A DNA stretch of 64,000 nt from NCBI RefSeq assembly GCF_028885415.1, contig NZ_CP118527.1, forward strand, positions 1,736,001 through 1,800,000, given 5' to 3'. The position numbers and the translations under genes were made by a program. The stretch is from Streptomyces coeruleorubidus (GTDB taxonomy: Bacteria; Actinomycetota; Actinomycetes; Streptomycetales; Streptomycetaceae). Below, one piece after another: positions 1 to 7,938 of the stretch (the first letter of the stretch is position 1; every line of letters begins with the position of its first letter). Below the pieces are notes generated by a model. It had not been told where the DNA came from. It was given only the letters and a program-made list of their open reading frames with translations, and made no database searches.

Positions 1-360
1 GACGATGCCCTCGTAGGAGGTGGCGACGGTCTTGCCCGCGAGGTCGGCCAGGCCGCTGATGGTTCCGGGCTTGCAGGCGTAGCGGAACGTGGAGCGGGCG
101 AAGCCGAGGGCGAGGATCTCCTCCGCCTCGGCGCCGGAGTCGATCAGCAGGTCCCGGCCGGTGAGGCCGATGTCCAGCTGGCCGGAGGCGACGTAGATCG
201 CGATGTCGCGGGGGCGGAGGTAGAAGAACTCGACCTCGTTCGTCGGGTCGACGATCCGCAGTTCCTTGGACTCCCGGCGCTGCTGGTAGCCGGCCTCATG
301 CAGCATCTCCGCCGCAGGGCCTGACAGGGAACCCTTGTTGGGGACGGCGATGCGCAGCAT
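1..360 (-). CDS. hisG: ATP phosphoribosyltransferase HisG (5' part, cut by window start)
   Basis: HisG condenses ATP and PRPP in the first step of histidine synthesis and is the usual feedback-inhibited step. The visible 120 residues begin [14 protein letters not shown] and include the conserved [20 protein letters not shown] stretch of the substrate-binding lobe. The ATG at 360 lies 46 nt downstream of the hisE stop, so the two are probably co-transcribed. The catalytic C-terminal half, and the regulatory domain of the long form if present, lie outside the window. The family assignment is firm, but the length class cannot be judged. Confidence 0.95.
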   Translation of the reverse strand, partial: MLRIAVPNKGSLSGPAAEMLHEAGYQQRRESKELRIVDPTNEVEFFYLRPRDIAIYVASGQLDIGLTGRDLLIDSGAEAEEILALGFARSTFRYACKPGTISGLADLAGKTVATSYEGIV

Positions 361-406
361 GAGGTCGGCTTCCTTTGCGTGGGTGTCTTACGGGAACGGG
401 TGCGGC

Positions 407-679
407 TTACAGGTGGGCGTAGACGTCGTCGAGGGAGATGCCGCGGGCGACCATCATCACCTGGACGTGGTAGAGCAGCTGCGAGATCTCCTCGGCGGCC
501 GCCTCCTTGCCCTCGTACTCGGCGGCCATCCACACCTCGGCGGCCTCTTCGACGACCTTCTTGCCGATGGCGTGGACGCCCTTCTCGACCAGTTCTGCGG
601 TGCGGGAAGTGGCGGGGTCGCCCTGGGCGGCCTTGTGCTGGAGCTCGGTGAAGAGCTCCTCGAACGTCTTCTTGGACAT
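407..679 (-). CDS. hisE: Phosphoribosyl-ATP pyrophosphatase HisE
   Basis: HisE hydrolyses phosphoribosyl-ATP to phosphoribosyl-AMP, the second step of histidine synthesis. The 90-residue product is the normal length for a stand-alone HisE of the all-alpha NTP pyrophosphatase fold. The acidic metal-binding cluster is visible as [11 protein letters not shown] (about residues 40-50) and [11 protein letters not shown] (61-71). It starts with ATG, ends TAA and sits between ribH (34-nt gap) and hisG (46-nt gap) on the same strand. This places two histidine genes at the tail of a riboflavin operon. Confidence 0.96.
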   Translation of the reverse strand: MSKKTFEELFTELQHKAAQGDPATSRTAELVEKGVHAIGKKVVEEAAEVWMAAEYEGKEAAAEEISQLLYHVQVMMVARGISLDDVYAHL

Positions 680-713
680 GGTGACGCTCAGCCTATGCCA
701 CAGGTGGCTTTCG

Positions 714-1199
714 TCAGCGCCAGGGTTCGGATACTGAGCGGAGCGTCGCCGCGGTCGCGACCGCCGCCGTCACCGCCTCGTGTCCCTTGTCCTCGTTCGA
801 GCCTTCCAGGCCGGCGCGGTCCAGGGCCTGCTCCTCGGTGTCGCAGGTCAGCACGCCGAAGCCGACGGGGACGCCGGTGTCGACGGAGACCTGGGTGAGG
901 CCCTGGGTCACGCCTTGGCACACGTAGTCGAAGTGGGGGGTTCCGCCGCGGATGACGACGCCGAGGGCGACGATCGCGTCGTAGCCGCGGCCCGCGAGGA
1001 CCTTGGCGACCACGGGGAGCTCCCAGCTGCCGGGGACCCTGAGGAGGGTCGGCTCGTCGATGCCGAGGTCGCGCAGGGCGCGCAGGGCGCCGTCGACCAG
1101 ACCGTCCATCACCTTTTCGTGCCACTGTGCCGCGATGACGGCGACCCTGAGGTCACCCACATTGCGTACGGACAGCTCCGGTGCACCCTTGCCGCTCAC
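714..1199 (-). CDS. ribH: 6,7-dimethyl-8-ribityllumazine synthase
   Basis: RibH joins 5-amino-6-ribitylaminouracil with 3,4-dihydroxybutanone 4-phosphate to make lumazine, the penultimate step of riboflavin synthesis. The 161-residue protein shows the conserved PGSWE (56-60), GGTPHFDYV with the catalytic His at 89, PVGFGVLT (111-118) and KGHEA (138-142). I chose the GTG at 1199 because homologues begin [13 protein letters not shown] and it gives the normal family length; longer frames upstream run into ribBA. It follows ribBA by 32 nt and is followed by hisE. Confidence 0.96.
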   Translation of the reverse strand: MSGKGAPELSVRNVGDLRVAVIAAQWHEKVMDGLVDGALRALRDLGIDEPTLLRVPGSWELPVVAKVLAGRGYDAIVALGVVIRGGTPHFDYVCQGVTQGLTQVSVDTGVPVGFGVLTCDTEEQALDRAGLEGSNEDKGHEAVTAAVATAATLRSVSEPWR

Positions 1200-1231
1200 G
1201 TCTCTCCTCAGAGCCTTCTCGCTGTGCTGTC

Positions 1232-2521
1232 TTACTGGTTGCCGCAGGCCGGCACGGTGGTCGTGTCCAGCCAGGGCAGATCGTGGCCCATCCGGTCCCG
1301 CTTGGTGCGCAGGTAGCGGAGGTTGTGCTCGCCGGCGCTCACCGGCATCGGCACGCGGGCCTTGACCGCGATGCCGTGGCGGACGAGCGCGTCGGTCTTG
1401 TCGGGGTTGTTGGTCAGCAGGCGCACGCTGCGCACGCCGAGGTCCTGGAGGATCTGCGCTCCGGCGCCGTAGTCGCGGGCGTCGGCGGGCAGGCCGAGTT
1501 CGAGGTTGGCGTCGAGGGTGTCGTGGCCCTGCTCCTGCAGTTCGTAGGCGCGCAGTTTGGACATCAGGCCGATGCCCCGGCCCTCGTGTCCGCGCAGGTA
1601 GACCACGACTCCCCGGCCCTCGGCCTGGATGCGGGCCAGCGAGGCGTCCAGTTGGGGGCCGCAGTCGCAGCGGGCGGAGCCGAAGACGTCGCCGGTGAGG
1701 CATTCGGAGTGGACGCGGACCAGGACGTCGTCGCCGTCGCCGATCTCGCCGTGGACCAGGGCGACGTGCTCGACGCCGTCGACGGTGGAGCGGTAGCCGT
1801 AGGCCGTGAAGGTGCCGTGGGCGGTGGGCAGTTGGGTCCTGGCCTCGCGGCGGACGGTGGGCTCGCTGCTGCGGCGGTAGGCGATCAGGTCCTCGATGGA
1901 GATGATCGTCAGGCCGTGCTTGCGGGCGAAGGGGATCAGCTCGGGCAGGCGCAGCATGGTGCCGTCCTCACCGGCGATCTCGACGATCGCGCCGGCCGGG
2001 CGCAGGCCCGCGAGGCGGGCGAGGTCGACGGCGGCCTCGGTGTGGCCGTTGCGCGTCAGGACCCCGCCGGGCCGGGCGCGCAGCGGGAAGATGTGGCCGG
2101 GGCGGACGAAGTCGTCGGGCTGGGCGGTGCCGTCGGCGAGCAGCTGGAGGGTGGTGGCGCGGTCGGAGGCCGAGATGCCGGTGCTGACGCCGTGCGCCGC
2201 GGAGGCGTCGACGGAGACCGTGAACGCGGTCTTCATCGACTCGGTGTTGTCCTGGACCATCTGCGGGAGCCTCAGCCGGTCCAGCTCCTCGCCCTCCATG
2301 GGGGCGCAGATCAGGCCGCGGCACTCGCTCATCATGAAGGCGACGATCTCGGGGGTCGCCTTCTCGGCGGCGATGACGAGGTCGCCCTCGTTCTCCCGGT
2401 CCTCGTCGTCGACGACCACGATCGGGCGGCCGGCCGCGATGTCGGCGATGGCCTGTTCGACCGGGTCGAGCGCGAAGTCCGCGAAACCGTCGGTGCCGTA
2501 CAGGATCGGTGCCGTGCTCAT
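1232..2521 (-). CDS. ribBA: Bifunctional DHBP synthase / GTP cyclohydrolase II
   Basis: This 429-residue fusion supplies both precursors of riboflavin. The N-terminal half (to about 215) is 3,4-dihydroxy-2-butanone 4-phosphate synthase, with the acidic [11 protein letters not shown] at 38-48 and the RPGHIFPL region near 140. The C-terminal half is GTP cyclohydrolase II with zinc cysteines 274, 285 and 287 ([17 protein letters not shown]) and the [10 protein letters not shown] loop near 310. Its ATG at 2521 overlaps the ribM stop by four bases (ATGA), which suggests translational coupling. It is regulated with the operon by the upstream FMN riboswitch. Confidence 0.96.
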   Translation of the reverse strand: MSTAPILYGTDGFADFALDPVEQAIADIAAGRPIVVVDDEDRENEGDLVIAAEKATPEIVAFMMSECRGLICAPMEGEELDRLRLPQMVQDNTESMKTAFTVSVDASAAHGVSTGISASDRATTLQLLADGTAQPDDFVRPGHIFPLRARPGGVLTRNGHTEAAVDLARLAGLRPAGAIVEIAGEDGTMLRLPELIPFARKHGLTIISIEDLIAYRRSSEPTVRREARTQLPTAHGTFTAYGYRSTVDGVEHVALVHGEIGDGDDVLVRVHSECLTGDVFGSARCDCGPQLDASLARIQAEGRGVVVYLRGHEGRGIGLMSKLRAYELQEQGHDTLDANLELGLPADARDYGAGAQILQDLGVRSVRLLTNNPDKTDALVRHGIAVKARVPMPVSAGEHNLRYLRTKRDRMGHDLPWLDTTTVPACGNQ

Positions 2522-3159
2522 GCCGGCGCTCCTTCCAGGGCGGGCTGCACTGCCGCGCGGGAGCGCAGCCACCAGTCGCGCAGGCCCCACAGGACGAGCC
2601 CGCCGTAGATGACGTAGACGAAGCCGGAGAAGGCGTAACCGTTGGCGAAGTTGAGGGGCACGCCGACGAGGTCGACGAGCAGCCAGGCGAACCAGAACTC
2701 GACCATGCCGCGGGCCTGGGCGTACATCGCGACGATGGTGCCGACGAAGATGTACGCGTCCGGCCAGGGGTCCCAGGACAGGGTCGGGTACGCCTTGAAG
2801 AGGAGCGCCACCGCGACCGTACCCGCGGCGGCCGCGGCGATCATCGCTCCGCGTTCGCGCCAGGTGGCGAACCGTACGGCGATGTGGCCGTCCTCCGCCT
2901 GGCTCCTGCCGCGGTTCCACTGCCACCAGCCGTACAGCGCGACGGCCATGACGACCGCCTGCTTGCCCGCGCTGCCGGTCAGATGACCGAAGAAGGCCCC
3001 GAAGAGGATCAGGCCGGCCAGGAACTGCACGGGCCACGTCCAAATGGAGCGCCGCCAGCCGAGGGCGAGGGCTGCCAGGCCGAAGAGGTTGCCGATCATG
3101 TCCGACCAGAGGATGTGCTGGTCGAAGAGGACGAAGGCCTCGGAGTTCAGCGAGTTCAC
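2518..3159 (-). CDS. ribM: Riboflavin transporter RibM (PnuC family)
   Basis: This 213-residue PnuC-family membrane protein has several hydrophobic segments, for example residues 21-37, 67-80 and 179-195, and the family feature WWQWNRG (about 77-84). PnuC proteins facilitate vitamin uptake driven by trapping phosphorylation in the cell. Members inside actinobacterial rib operons (RibM) have been shown to move riboflavin, and the position between ribE and ribBA supports that substrate here. The GTG start overlaps the ribE stop (GTGA) and the stop overlaps the ribBA start. Nicotinamide riboside is a less likely alternative substrate. Confidence 0.88.
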   Translation of the reverse strand: MNSLNSEAFVLFDQHILWSDMIGNLFGLAALALGWRRSIWTWPVQFLAGLILFGAFFGHLTGSAGKQAVVMAVALYGWWQWNRGRSQAEDGHIAVRFATWRERGAMIAAAAAGTVAVALLFKAYPTLSWDPWPDAYIFVGTIVAMYAQARGMVEFWFAWLLVDLVGVPLNFANGYAFSGFVYVIYGGLVLWGLRDWWLRSRAAVQPALEGAPA

Positions 3160-3764
3160 TTGGCCGCCCCTTGCGCACGGTCGCCCAGCATCCGCTCGAC
3201 GTACTTGGCGATGACGTCCACCTCGAGGTTGACCGGGTCGCCGGGCTGCTTGTGGCCGAGCGTGGTCAGGGCGAGGGTGGTGGGGATGAGGCTGACGGTG
3301 AAGTAGTCGGGGCCGGCGTCGACGACGGTGAGGCTGATGCCGTCGACGGTGATGGAGCCCTTCTCGACGACGTACCGGGTGAGGTCCGCGGGCAGGGAGA
3401 TCTTCACGATCTCCCAGTTGTCGGACGGCTTGCGTTCCAGGATCTCGCCGGTGCCGTCCACGTGGCCCTGCACGATGTGCCCGCCGAGGCGTTCGCCGAC
3501 GGCCATGGGGCGTTCGAGGTTGACGCGGGAGCCGGCCTTGAGCGCGCCGAGGCTGGAGCGGTTGAGGGTCTCGGCCATCACGTCGGCGGTGAACTCGTCG
3601 CCCTCGTGGTCGACGACCGTGAGGCAGACGCCGTTGACCGCGATGGAGTCGCCGTGTTTCGCGCCCTGGGTGACGACGGGGCCTCGCAGGCGGAAGCGAC
3701 AGGCGTCGTCGAGGGTCTCGACGGCGGTGACCTCGCCCAGCTCTTCGACGATTCCGGTGAACAC
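3156..3764 (-). CDS. ribE: Riboflavin synthase alpha subunit
   Basis: Riboflavin synthase dismutates two lumazines to riboflavin. The 202-residue protein shows the two tandem lumazine-binding barrels: [10 protein letters not shown] at the start with [12 protein letters not shown] in the first half, and [15 protein letters not shown] in the second. The linker [13 protein letters not shown] is canonical. The GTG start at 3764 is preceded by AGGAGG at 9-nt spacing. It is the first gene after the FMN riboswitch and overlaps ribM by four bases. Some naming schemes call this gene ribC. Confidence 0.95.
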   Translation of the reverse strand: MFTGIVEELGEVTAVETLDDACRFRLRGPVVTQGAKHGDSIAVNGVCLTVVDHEGDEFTADVMAETLNRSSLGALKAGSRVNLERPMAVGERLGGHIVQGHVDGTGEILERKPSDNWEIVKISLPADLTRYVVEKGSITVDGISLTVVDAGPDYFTVSLIPTTLALTTLGHKQPGDPVNLEVDVIAKYVERMLGDRAQGAAK

Positions 3765-3859
3765 TTCCCGGGTCCTCCTGCCTCTTCGGGCACGGACTCC
3801 GGGGCTGTCGATGACGACAGAGGATACGAGCGAGGACACCGGGAACGACGCCGGACGGA

Positions 3860-3877
3860 GTCCGCCCGAGGGCGGAC
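3860..3877 (-). terminator. Hairpin downstream of FMN aptamer (candidate expression platform)
   Basis: An 8-bp perfect stem with a 2-base gap (GTCCGCCC-TC-GGGCGGAC on the minus strand) lies about 34 nt after the 3' strand of aptamer stem P1 and about 95 nt before the ribE start. It has no U-tract, as is usual in streptomycetes. Its place makes it the best candidate for a transcription-stopping platform, but no antiterminator pairing was worked out. Confidence 0.5.
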
Positions 3878-3910
3878 TTCTTCGGCGGCGCGCATGTATG
3901 CCCGCTCGCC

Positions 3911-4037
3911 GCGCACTGCCTCCCATCCGGACTTTAACCGTCGGTCCAGGAATTTCACCTGGTCAACCGGCCGCTGGAGGCGACCGGGTCGCGGACTGTA
4001 ACCGCCGGTTCGGACTTTCACCGACCCCGGAGTGCGC
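3911..4037 (-). promoter_or_regulatory. FMN riboswitch (RFN element)
   Basis: Reading the minus strand, the closing stem P1 is GCGCACT paired with AGTGCGC, perfectly complementary. Between them are the RFN landmarks: GGTGAAAGTCCGAACCGGCG, CAGTCCGCGACCC, GGTGAAATTCCTGGACCGACG and AAAGTCCGGATGGGAGG. FMN binding lowers expression of the downstream rib operon. The aptamer lies about 147 nt before the ribE start. Confidence 0.95.
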
Positions 4038-4202
4038 TGCTACTGATACATGGCCAGTGTGCCACGCCTGATCGATGTCCAGACGGGCGAACGGTGTGGG
4101 CTGCCTCACAGAACGTGTCACCGCCCTTCCCGAGCGCGACGGACCGGTCCAACTCCCCTGCGTGCGTCCGCGCTTGACGGACTCCGGGTTGGTACGCACC
4201 TA

Positions 4203-4232
4203 TTGACGCTGTGGTCTAGTCCTTTCTAGGGT
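4203..4232 (+). promoter_or_regulatory. Candidate housekeeping promoter of the ECF41 gene with a dre-like spacer
   Basis: TTGACG (4203-4208) and TAGGGT (4227-4232) are separated by 18 nt, a plausible HrdB-type promoter about 100 nt before the sigma-factor ATG. The spacer holds TGGTCTAGTCCT (4212-4223), resembling the core of the DasR operator (consensus core TGGTCTAGACCA). Both are pattern matches only. Confidence 0.4.
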
Positions 4233-4335
4233 CGTGGGCATCTGCGCAGACCGGCCCGGCGGCGGTGACGACGGCCCTTGCCCGCCGTCGGGCCCTCCCA
4301 CGCCGTACGGACGGTGTTCTGGCAGGGTGAGGCGT

Positions 4336-5223
4336 ATGACCACCACGCTCGCCGACGAGTTCGAGACCCACCGGCCCCGGCTGTTCTCGCTCGCCTACCG
4401 GCTGCTGGGCTCCGCCGAGGAGGCGGAGGACGCGGTCCAGGACGCGTATCTGCGCTTCAGCGGGGCGGACCGTACGGGGATCGAGCATCCGGCGGCCTGG
4501 CTCGCCAAGGTCGTCACCAACCTCTGCCTGAACCGGCTGACCTCCGCCCGGGCCCGGCGCGAGCGGTACGTCGGGACCTGGCTGCCCGAGCCGGTGGTGA
4601 CCGCGGACGACACGCTCGGCCCGCTGGAGTCGGCCGAGCAGCGGGACGCCGTGTCGATGGCGATGCTGGTGCTGCTGGAGCGGCTCACGCCGGCCGAGCG
4701 GGCGGTGTACGTGCTGCGGGAGGCGTTCGGGTACGGGCACCGGGAGATCGCCGGGGTGCTGGATCTGGGCGAGGCCAACTGCCGCCAGCTGTACCGGCGG
4801 GCCGTGCGGCGGGTGGGCGAGCCGCAGGCCCGGTTCGAGGCCGCGTCCGAGCGGCAGGAGGAGCTCGTCACGTCGTTCATCACGGCGGCCCGCGACGGCG
4901 ACCTGGCCGGGCTGGAGAAGCTGCTCGCGGCCGACGCCACCTGGTGGAGCGACGGGGGCGGGAAGGTCACCGCGGCCCGGTGGCCGATCGAGGGCGGGCT
5001 CAAGGTCGCCCGGTTCGTGGCGGGCGGGGGCCCGAAGTTCGCGGTGGGCCTGGAGTTCACCGTCACGGAGGTCAACGGTGCGACGGGGCTTGCCAGCTGG
5101 GCGGGCGACACGCTCGTCGGCCTGGCGGCGTTCGAGGTGCGCGACGGGCTGGTCGTGGGGGTGCGGGCCGTGGTCAACCCGGAGAAGCTGGCGTTCGCAC
5201 GGCGTCAGCTCACTCGGCGGTAG
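4336..5223 (+). CDS. ECF sigma factor, group ECF41 (SigJ-like), with fused SnoaL-like domain
   Basis: This is a 295-residue RNA polymerase sigma factor. Region 2 is at about 8-72 (RLFSLAYRLLGSAEEAEDAV) and region 4 at about 105-162 (LTPAERAVYVLREAFGYGHR). A C-terminal SnoaL-like domain follows. The three ECF41 hallmarks are visible: WLPEP (82-86), DGGGK (206-210, family DGGGR) and NPEKL near the C-terminus (family NPDKL). In this group the fused domain replaces an anti-sigma factor and tunes activity. ECF41 targets are usually adjacent oxidoreductase, epimerase or decarboxylase genes, and here an oxidoreductase lies downstream. The inducing signal is unknown. Confidence 0.92.
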   Translation: MTTTLADEFETHRPRLFSLAYRLLGSAEEAEDAVQDAYLRFSGADRTGIEHPAAWLAKVVTNLCLNRLTSARARRERYVGTWLPEPVVTADDTLGPLESAEQRDAVSMAMLVLLERLTPAERAVYVLREAFGYGHREIAGVLDLGEANCRQLYRRAVRRVGEPQARFEAASERQEELVTSFITAARDGDLAGLEKLLAADATWWSDGGGKVTAARWPIEGGLKVARFVAGGGPKFAVGLEFTVTEVNGATGLASWAGDTLVGLAAFEVRDGLVVGVRAVVNPEKLAFARRQLTRR

Positions 5224-5238
5224 ACGCCCGCCGGGCGG

Positions 5239-5616
5239 GGTCTCGGGATCGGCGGGCGGGGTCTCGGGGACGCCGGGCGCGGTCTCGGGATCGGCGGGCG
5301 TGGTCTCGGGATCGGCGGGCGTGGTCCCGGGGACACCGGACGCGGACTCCGGATCACCGGACGCAATCCCGGGGACACCGGACGCGGTCCCGGGGCTGCC
5401 GAGCGCGGTCTCCGGATCGCCGGGTGCGGTTCCGGGGACACCGGGCGCAGTTTCCGGATCGCGGGGGGGCAGTTCCGGTGACGCCGAACGCGGTTCCGGG
5501 GACACCGGGCGCAGTTTCCGGATCGCCGGGGGCAGTTCCGGTGACGCCGAACGCGGTTCCGGTGACACCGAACGCGTCCTGGGAACACCGGACACAGTCC
5601 CGGGATCGCCCGGCGC
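5239..5616 (+). repeat. 21-bp tandem repeat array (about 18 degenerate copies)
   Basis: The gap between the sigma factor and the oxidoreductase is filled almost wholly by a 21-bp unit, such as GGTCTCGGGATCGGCGGGCG plus one base. Unit starts can be followed at 5239, 5260, 5281, 5302 and 5323. Two flavours, with GGATCGCCGG and GGGGACACCGG cores, partly alternate. One block of about 50 bases recurs about 63 bp apart (near 5449 and 5512). One copy is 22 bp, inside a run of seven G. Because 21 is a multiple of 3, several frames stay open, but none has a convincing start. Confidence 0.9.
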
Positions 5617-5620
5617 CGTC

Positions 5621-5648
5621 TGTCACATCCGGCAGGGGCTGTTCGGTC
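5621..5648 (+). promoter_or_regulatory. Candidate ECF41-dependent promoter
   Basis: TGTCACA (5621-5627) is followed after 16 nt by CGGTC (5644-5648). The published ECF41 target consensus is TGTCACA-N16-CGTC, so the upstream element is exact and the downstream one has one change. It lies about 60 nt before the oxidoreductase ATG, directly after the tandem repeat array. Confidence 0.65.
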
Positions 5649-5706
5649 TCAGTTGGCGAGGGGCGCTCCGTCCGGGGGCGCCTGGCGTTCGAAGGGGCTG
5701 AACAAC

Positions 5707-6483
5707 ATGACCACGATCCTGGTGACCGGCGGCACCGGAACGCTCGGCCGGCTCGTCGCCGAGCGGCTGCGCGCGGACGGGCACGAGGTGCGGGTGCTCA
5801 GCCGGCACACCCAGCCGTACGCGGTCGACCTGCGGGAGGGCGGTGGCGCGCTGGACGCGGCCGTCGCCGGTGTGGACACGATCGTGCACTGCGCGTCGTC
5901 ACCGAAGGGCGACGAGCGGGCGGCGGCGAACCTGATCAGGGCGGCGCGCGGGGCCGGTGTGCGGCACCTCGTCTACATCTCCATCGTGGGCGTCGACCGG
6001 GTGCCGCTCCCTTACTACAAGAGCAAGCTCGCGGTGGAGAGGCTGGTCGAGGAGTCGGGGCTGGGCTGGACCGTGCTGCGGGCGACGCAGTTCCACGACC
6101 TGGTCGTCATGCTGCTCCAGGGGCTTTCGAAGCTGCCGGTCCTGTTCCTGCCGGCCGGTGTCCGGGACCAGCCGGTCGAAGTGGCCGAGGTCGCCGACCG
6201 GCTGGCCGGACTGGCGGCGGGGGCGCCGGCGGGGCGGGTCGAGGACATGGGCGGACCGCAGGTGCGGACGCTCGAGTCCCTGGCCCGCGCGTATCTCAAG
6301 GCGACCGGCCGGCGCCGGGCGGTCGTGAACGTACCGCTGCGGGGCGCGGCGTACCGGGGCTTCCGCGGCGGTGGTCACCTGACGCCACAGCGGGCGACCG
6401 GCACGGGCACGTTCGAGGAGTACCTGGCGCGGCGGTACGGGGGCGAGCAGGCGCAGGCCGGCAGCGGGCGGACCAGGGCGTGA
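5707..6483 (+). CDS. NAD(P)-binding atypical short-chain dehydrogenase (NmrA-like)
   Basis: The 258-residue protein opens with a Rossmann fingerprint, ILVTGGTGTLGRLVAERL, and keeps a YYKSKLAVE segment at the position of the SDR Tyr-x-x-x-Lys. The rest fits the atypical SDR/NmrA group that includes NAD(P)H-dependent epimerases, reductases and redox sensors. The substrate is unknown. The ATG at 5707 is preferred over an in-frame start at 5653 because homology begins at MTTILVTGG. An ECF41-type promoter precedes it, so it is the probable target of the upstream sigma factor. It converges on the ROK gene with 14 nt between stops. Confidence 0.85.
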   Translation: MTTILVTGGTGTLGRLVAERLRADGHEVRVLSRHTQPYAVDLREGGGALDAAVAGVDTIVHCASSPKGDERAAANLIRAARGAGVRHLVYISIVGVDRVPLPYYKSKLAVERLVEESGLGWTVLRATQFHDLVVMLLQGLSKLPVLFLPAGVRDQPVEVAEVADRLAGLAAGAPAGRVEDMGGPQVRTLESLARAYLKATGRRRAVVNVPLRGAAYRGFRGGGHLTPQRATGTGTFEEYLARRYGGEQAQAGSGRTRA

Positions 6484-6497
6484 CACCCGGGGAGGGT

Positions 6498-7760
6498 CTA
6501 CCACCTCTGAACCGGCCGCTCCCCCGGGGTGAAGAGTTCCTCCTGGGCACGCTCGCGGGCCGTGAGGAGCGCGCCGCGTAGGACCGCGCCGCCGCCGAGT
6601 GTGGTCGTCCGTACCTCCGTGGGCAGAGGGGTCATCCGGGCGATGCGGTCCTGCACCCGGGCCGCGAGTTCGTCGCCGCCCGCCTGGCCGACCTCGCCGC
6701 CGAGCACCACGCAGCCGGGGTCCAGGATCGCGACGACGGACGCGACGCCGACGGCGATACGGTCGGCGAGGGCGTCGAGGAAACGGGCGGCGGGGACGGC
6801 CGTGGGGGACTCGGACGCCCCGGCCCCCGTCTCCGCCTCCCGCGCTTCGCGCACCGCCGACCGCACCACACCGACCGCCGCCCTCACCACCCCCACCACC
6901 GACGGCTCCTGCCCCGGCTCCGCCGCAACCCCGTACCGCGCCGCGAGGTCCACGACCGCGTCCGACGCGGCCAGGGAGTGGAAGCCGCCCTCGCAGTCCT
7001 TAGAGGACGGCAGCGCGGCCGTGCCCGGGACCGGGAGGAAGCCGATCTCGCCGGTGCCGCCGGAGGCACCGCGGCGCAGCGCGCCGTCGAGGACCACCGC
7101 CGCGCCGGTTCCGTGGCCCAGCCACAGCAGGACGAAGGTGTCCCGGTCCCGGGCCACCCCGTCGCGCTGCTCCGCCAGCGCCGCGAGGTTGGTCTCGTTC
7201 TCCACGCTCACCCGGGCCTCGGGCAGCCGCTCCTGGAGGGCGGCGACGAGCCGGCGGTGCCACTCCGGCAGCCCGGAGGAGTCGCGGAGTTCGCCGCTGG
7301 CCGGGTCGATCAGGCCGGGCGCCCCGATCCCGACGGTGTGCAGCCGGTCGGCGTCGGCCTCCTTCACCACGCGCTCGACCAGCATGACCGCCTGCTCCAC
7401 GGCGGGGCCCGTGCCCGTGCCATCGCCGATGGGCGCCGACGCCTCGGCCAGCACCCGTCCCACCAGGTCGGCGACGGTCACGGCGACGCCCTCGGTGCGT
7501 ACGTCCAGCGCGGCGAGGTGCGCCCGGTCGGCGACGATGCCGTACACCCTGGCGTTGGGTCCGCGCCGCTGCTCCCCCGCCTCGCCGACCACCGCGATCA
7601 GCCCGGCGGCGGTGAGGCGTTCGACGAGGTCGGCGACGGTCGGCCGGGACAGACCGGTCAGCTGCTTCAACTGCCCTGCCGTCAGCGGGCCCTCCTGCTG
7701 GAGCAGACGCAGGGCGAGCCGGTCGTTGATGGCCCGGGCGGTGCTCGGGGATGCGGGCAT
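6498..7760 (-). CDS. ROK-family transcriptional regulator
   Basis: This is a 420-residue NagC/XylR-type repressor. A winged helix is at about 8-65 (LTAGQLKQLTGLSRPTVADL), followed by the ROK sugar-kinase-like fold with VGIGAPGLID, VSVENETNLAALAE and WLGHGTGAAVVLDG. The usual ROK zinc motif (CxCGxxGCxE) is absent; the matching place reads KDCEGGFHSLAA. It may therefore bind DNA without the standard zinc site. It is divergent from an MFS gene, and a perfect 8-bp inverted repeat lies between them, so it probably controls that transporter and itself. The effector is unknown. Confidence 0.88.
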   Translation of the reverse strand: MPASPSTARAINDRLALRLLQQEGPLTAGQLKQLTGLSRPTVADLVERLTAAGLIAVVGEAGEQRRGPNARVYGIVADRAHLAALDVRTEGVAVTVADLVGRVLAEASAPIGDGTGTGPAVEQAVMLVERVVKEADADRLHTVGIGAPGLIDPASGELRDSSGLPEWHRRLVAALQERLPEARVSVENETNLAALAEQRDGVARDRDTFVLLWLGHGTGAAVVLDGALRRGASGGTGEIGFLPVPGTAALPSSKDCEGGFHSLAASDAVVDLAARYGVAAEPGQEPSVVGVVRAAVGVVRSAVREAREAETGAGASESPTAVPAARFLDALADRIAVGVASVVAILDPGCVVLGGEVGQAGGDELAARVQDRIARMTPLPTEVRTTTLGGGAVLRGALLTARERAQEELFTPGERPVQRW

Positions 7761-7827
7761 GCCGGGATCCTTCCAGATCTGCGGGGCCGCACGGCCGCGT
7801 CCTCCGGCCAGCCGGCAATCCCCTTAT

Positions 7828-7850
7828 CTATCAGGCAGGGTTCCTGATAG
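7828..7850. promoter_or_regulatory. Palindromic operator between ROK regulator and MFS gene
   Basis: CTATCAGG and CCTGATAG form perfect 8-bp arms separated by 7 nt, in the 178-bp divergent intergenic region, 68 nt from the ROK start. Symmetry, spacing and position fit a ROK repressor site. The AT-rich arms stand out from the surrounding GC-rich DNA and may overlap a -10 element. Confidence 0.65.
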
Positions 7851-7938
7851 TTTACGCCCGCCAGCGCACTCCCCCGCCCGCCATGGACGTGGAGACGCGA
7901 GGCGAGCGGGGAACACCAGGAGAGGACGGGGCCGGAGA

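Noticed and set aside
3765..3898. A short peptide frame starting at an ATG between the riboswitch and ribE
   Set aside because: It begins at the aptamer end and runs out of frame into ribE with Arg/Ser-rich sequence, which is better explained as untranslated leader.
4216..5595. A minus-strand frame with heptapeptide-like repeats (such as SPEPRSA)
   Set aside because: The periodicity simply reflects the 21-bp DNA repeat, and the rest is antisense to the ECF41 gene.
4278..6581. A long plus-strand frame through the sigma factor, repeat array and SDR gene
   Set aside because: It is out of frame with two clear genes and consists of Arg/Gly/Ala-rich shadow sequence; it stays open because 21-bp repeats preserve frame.
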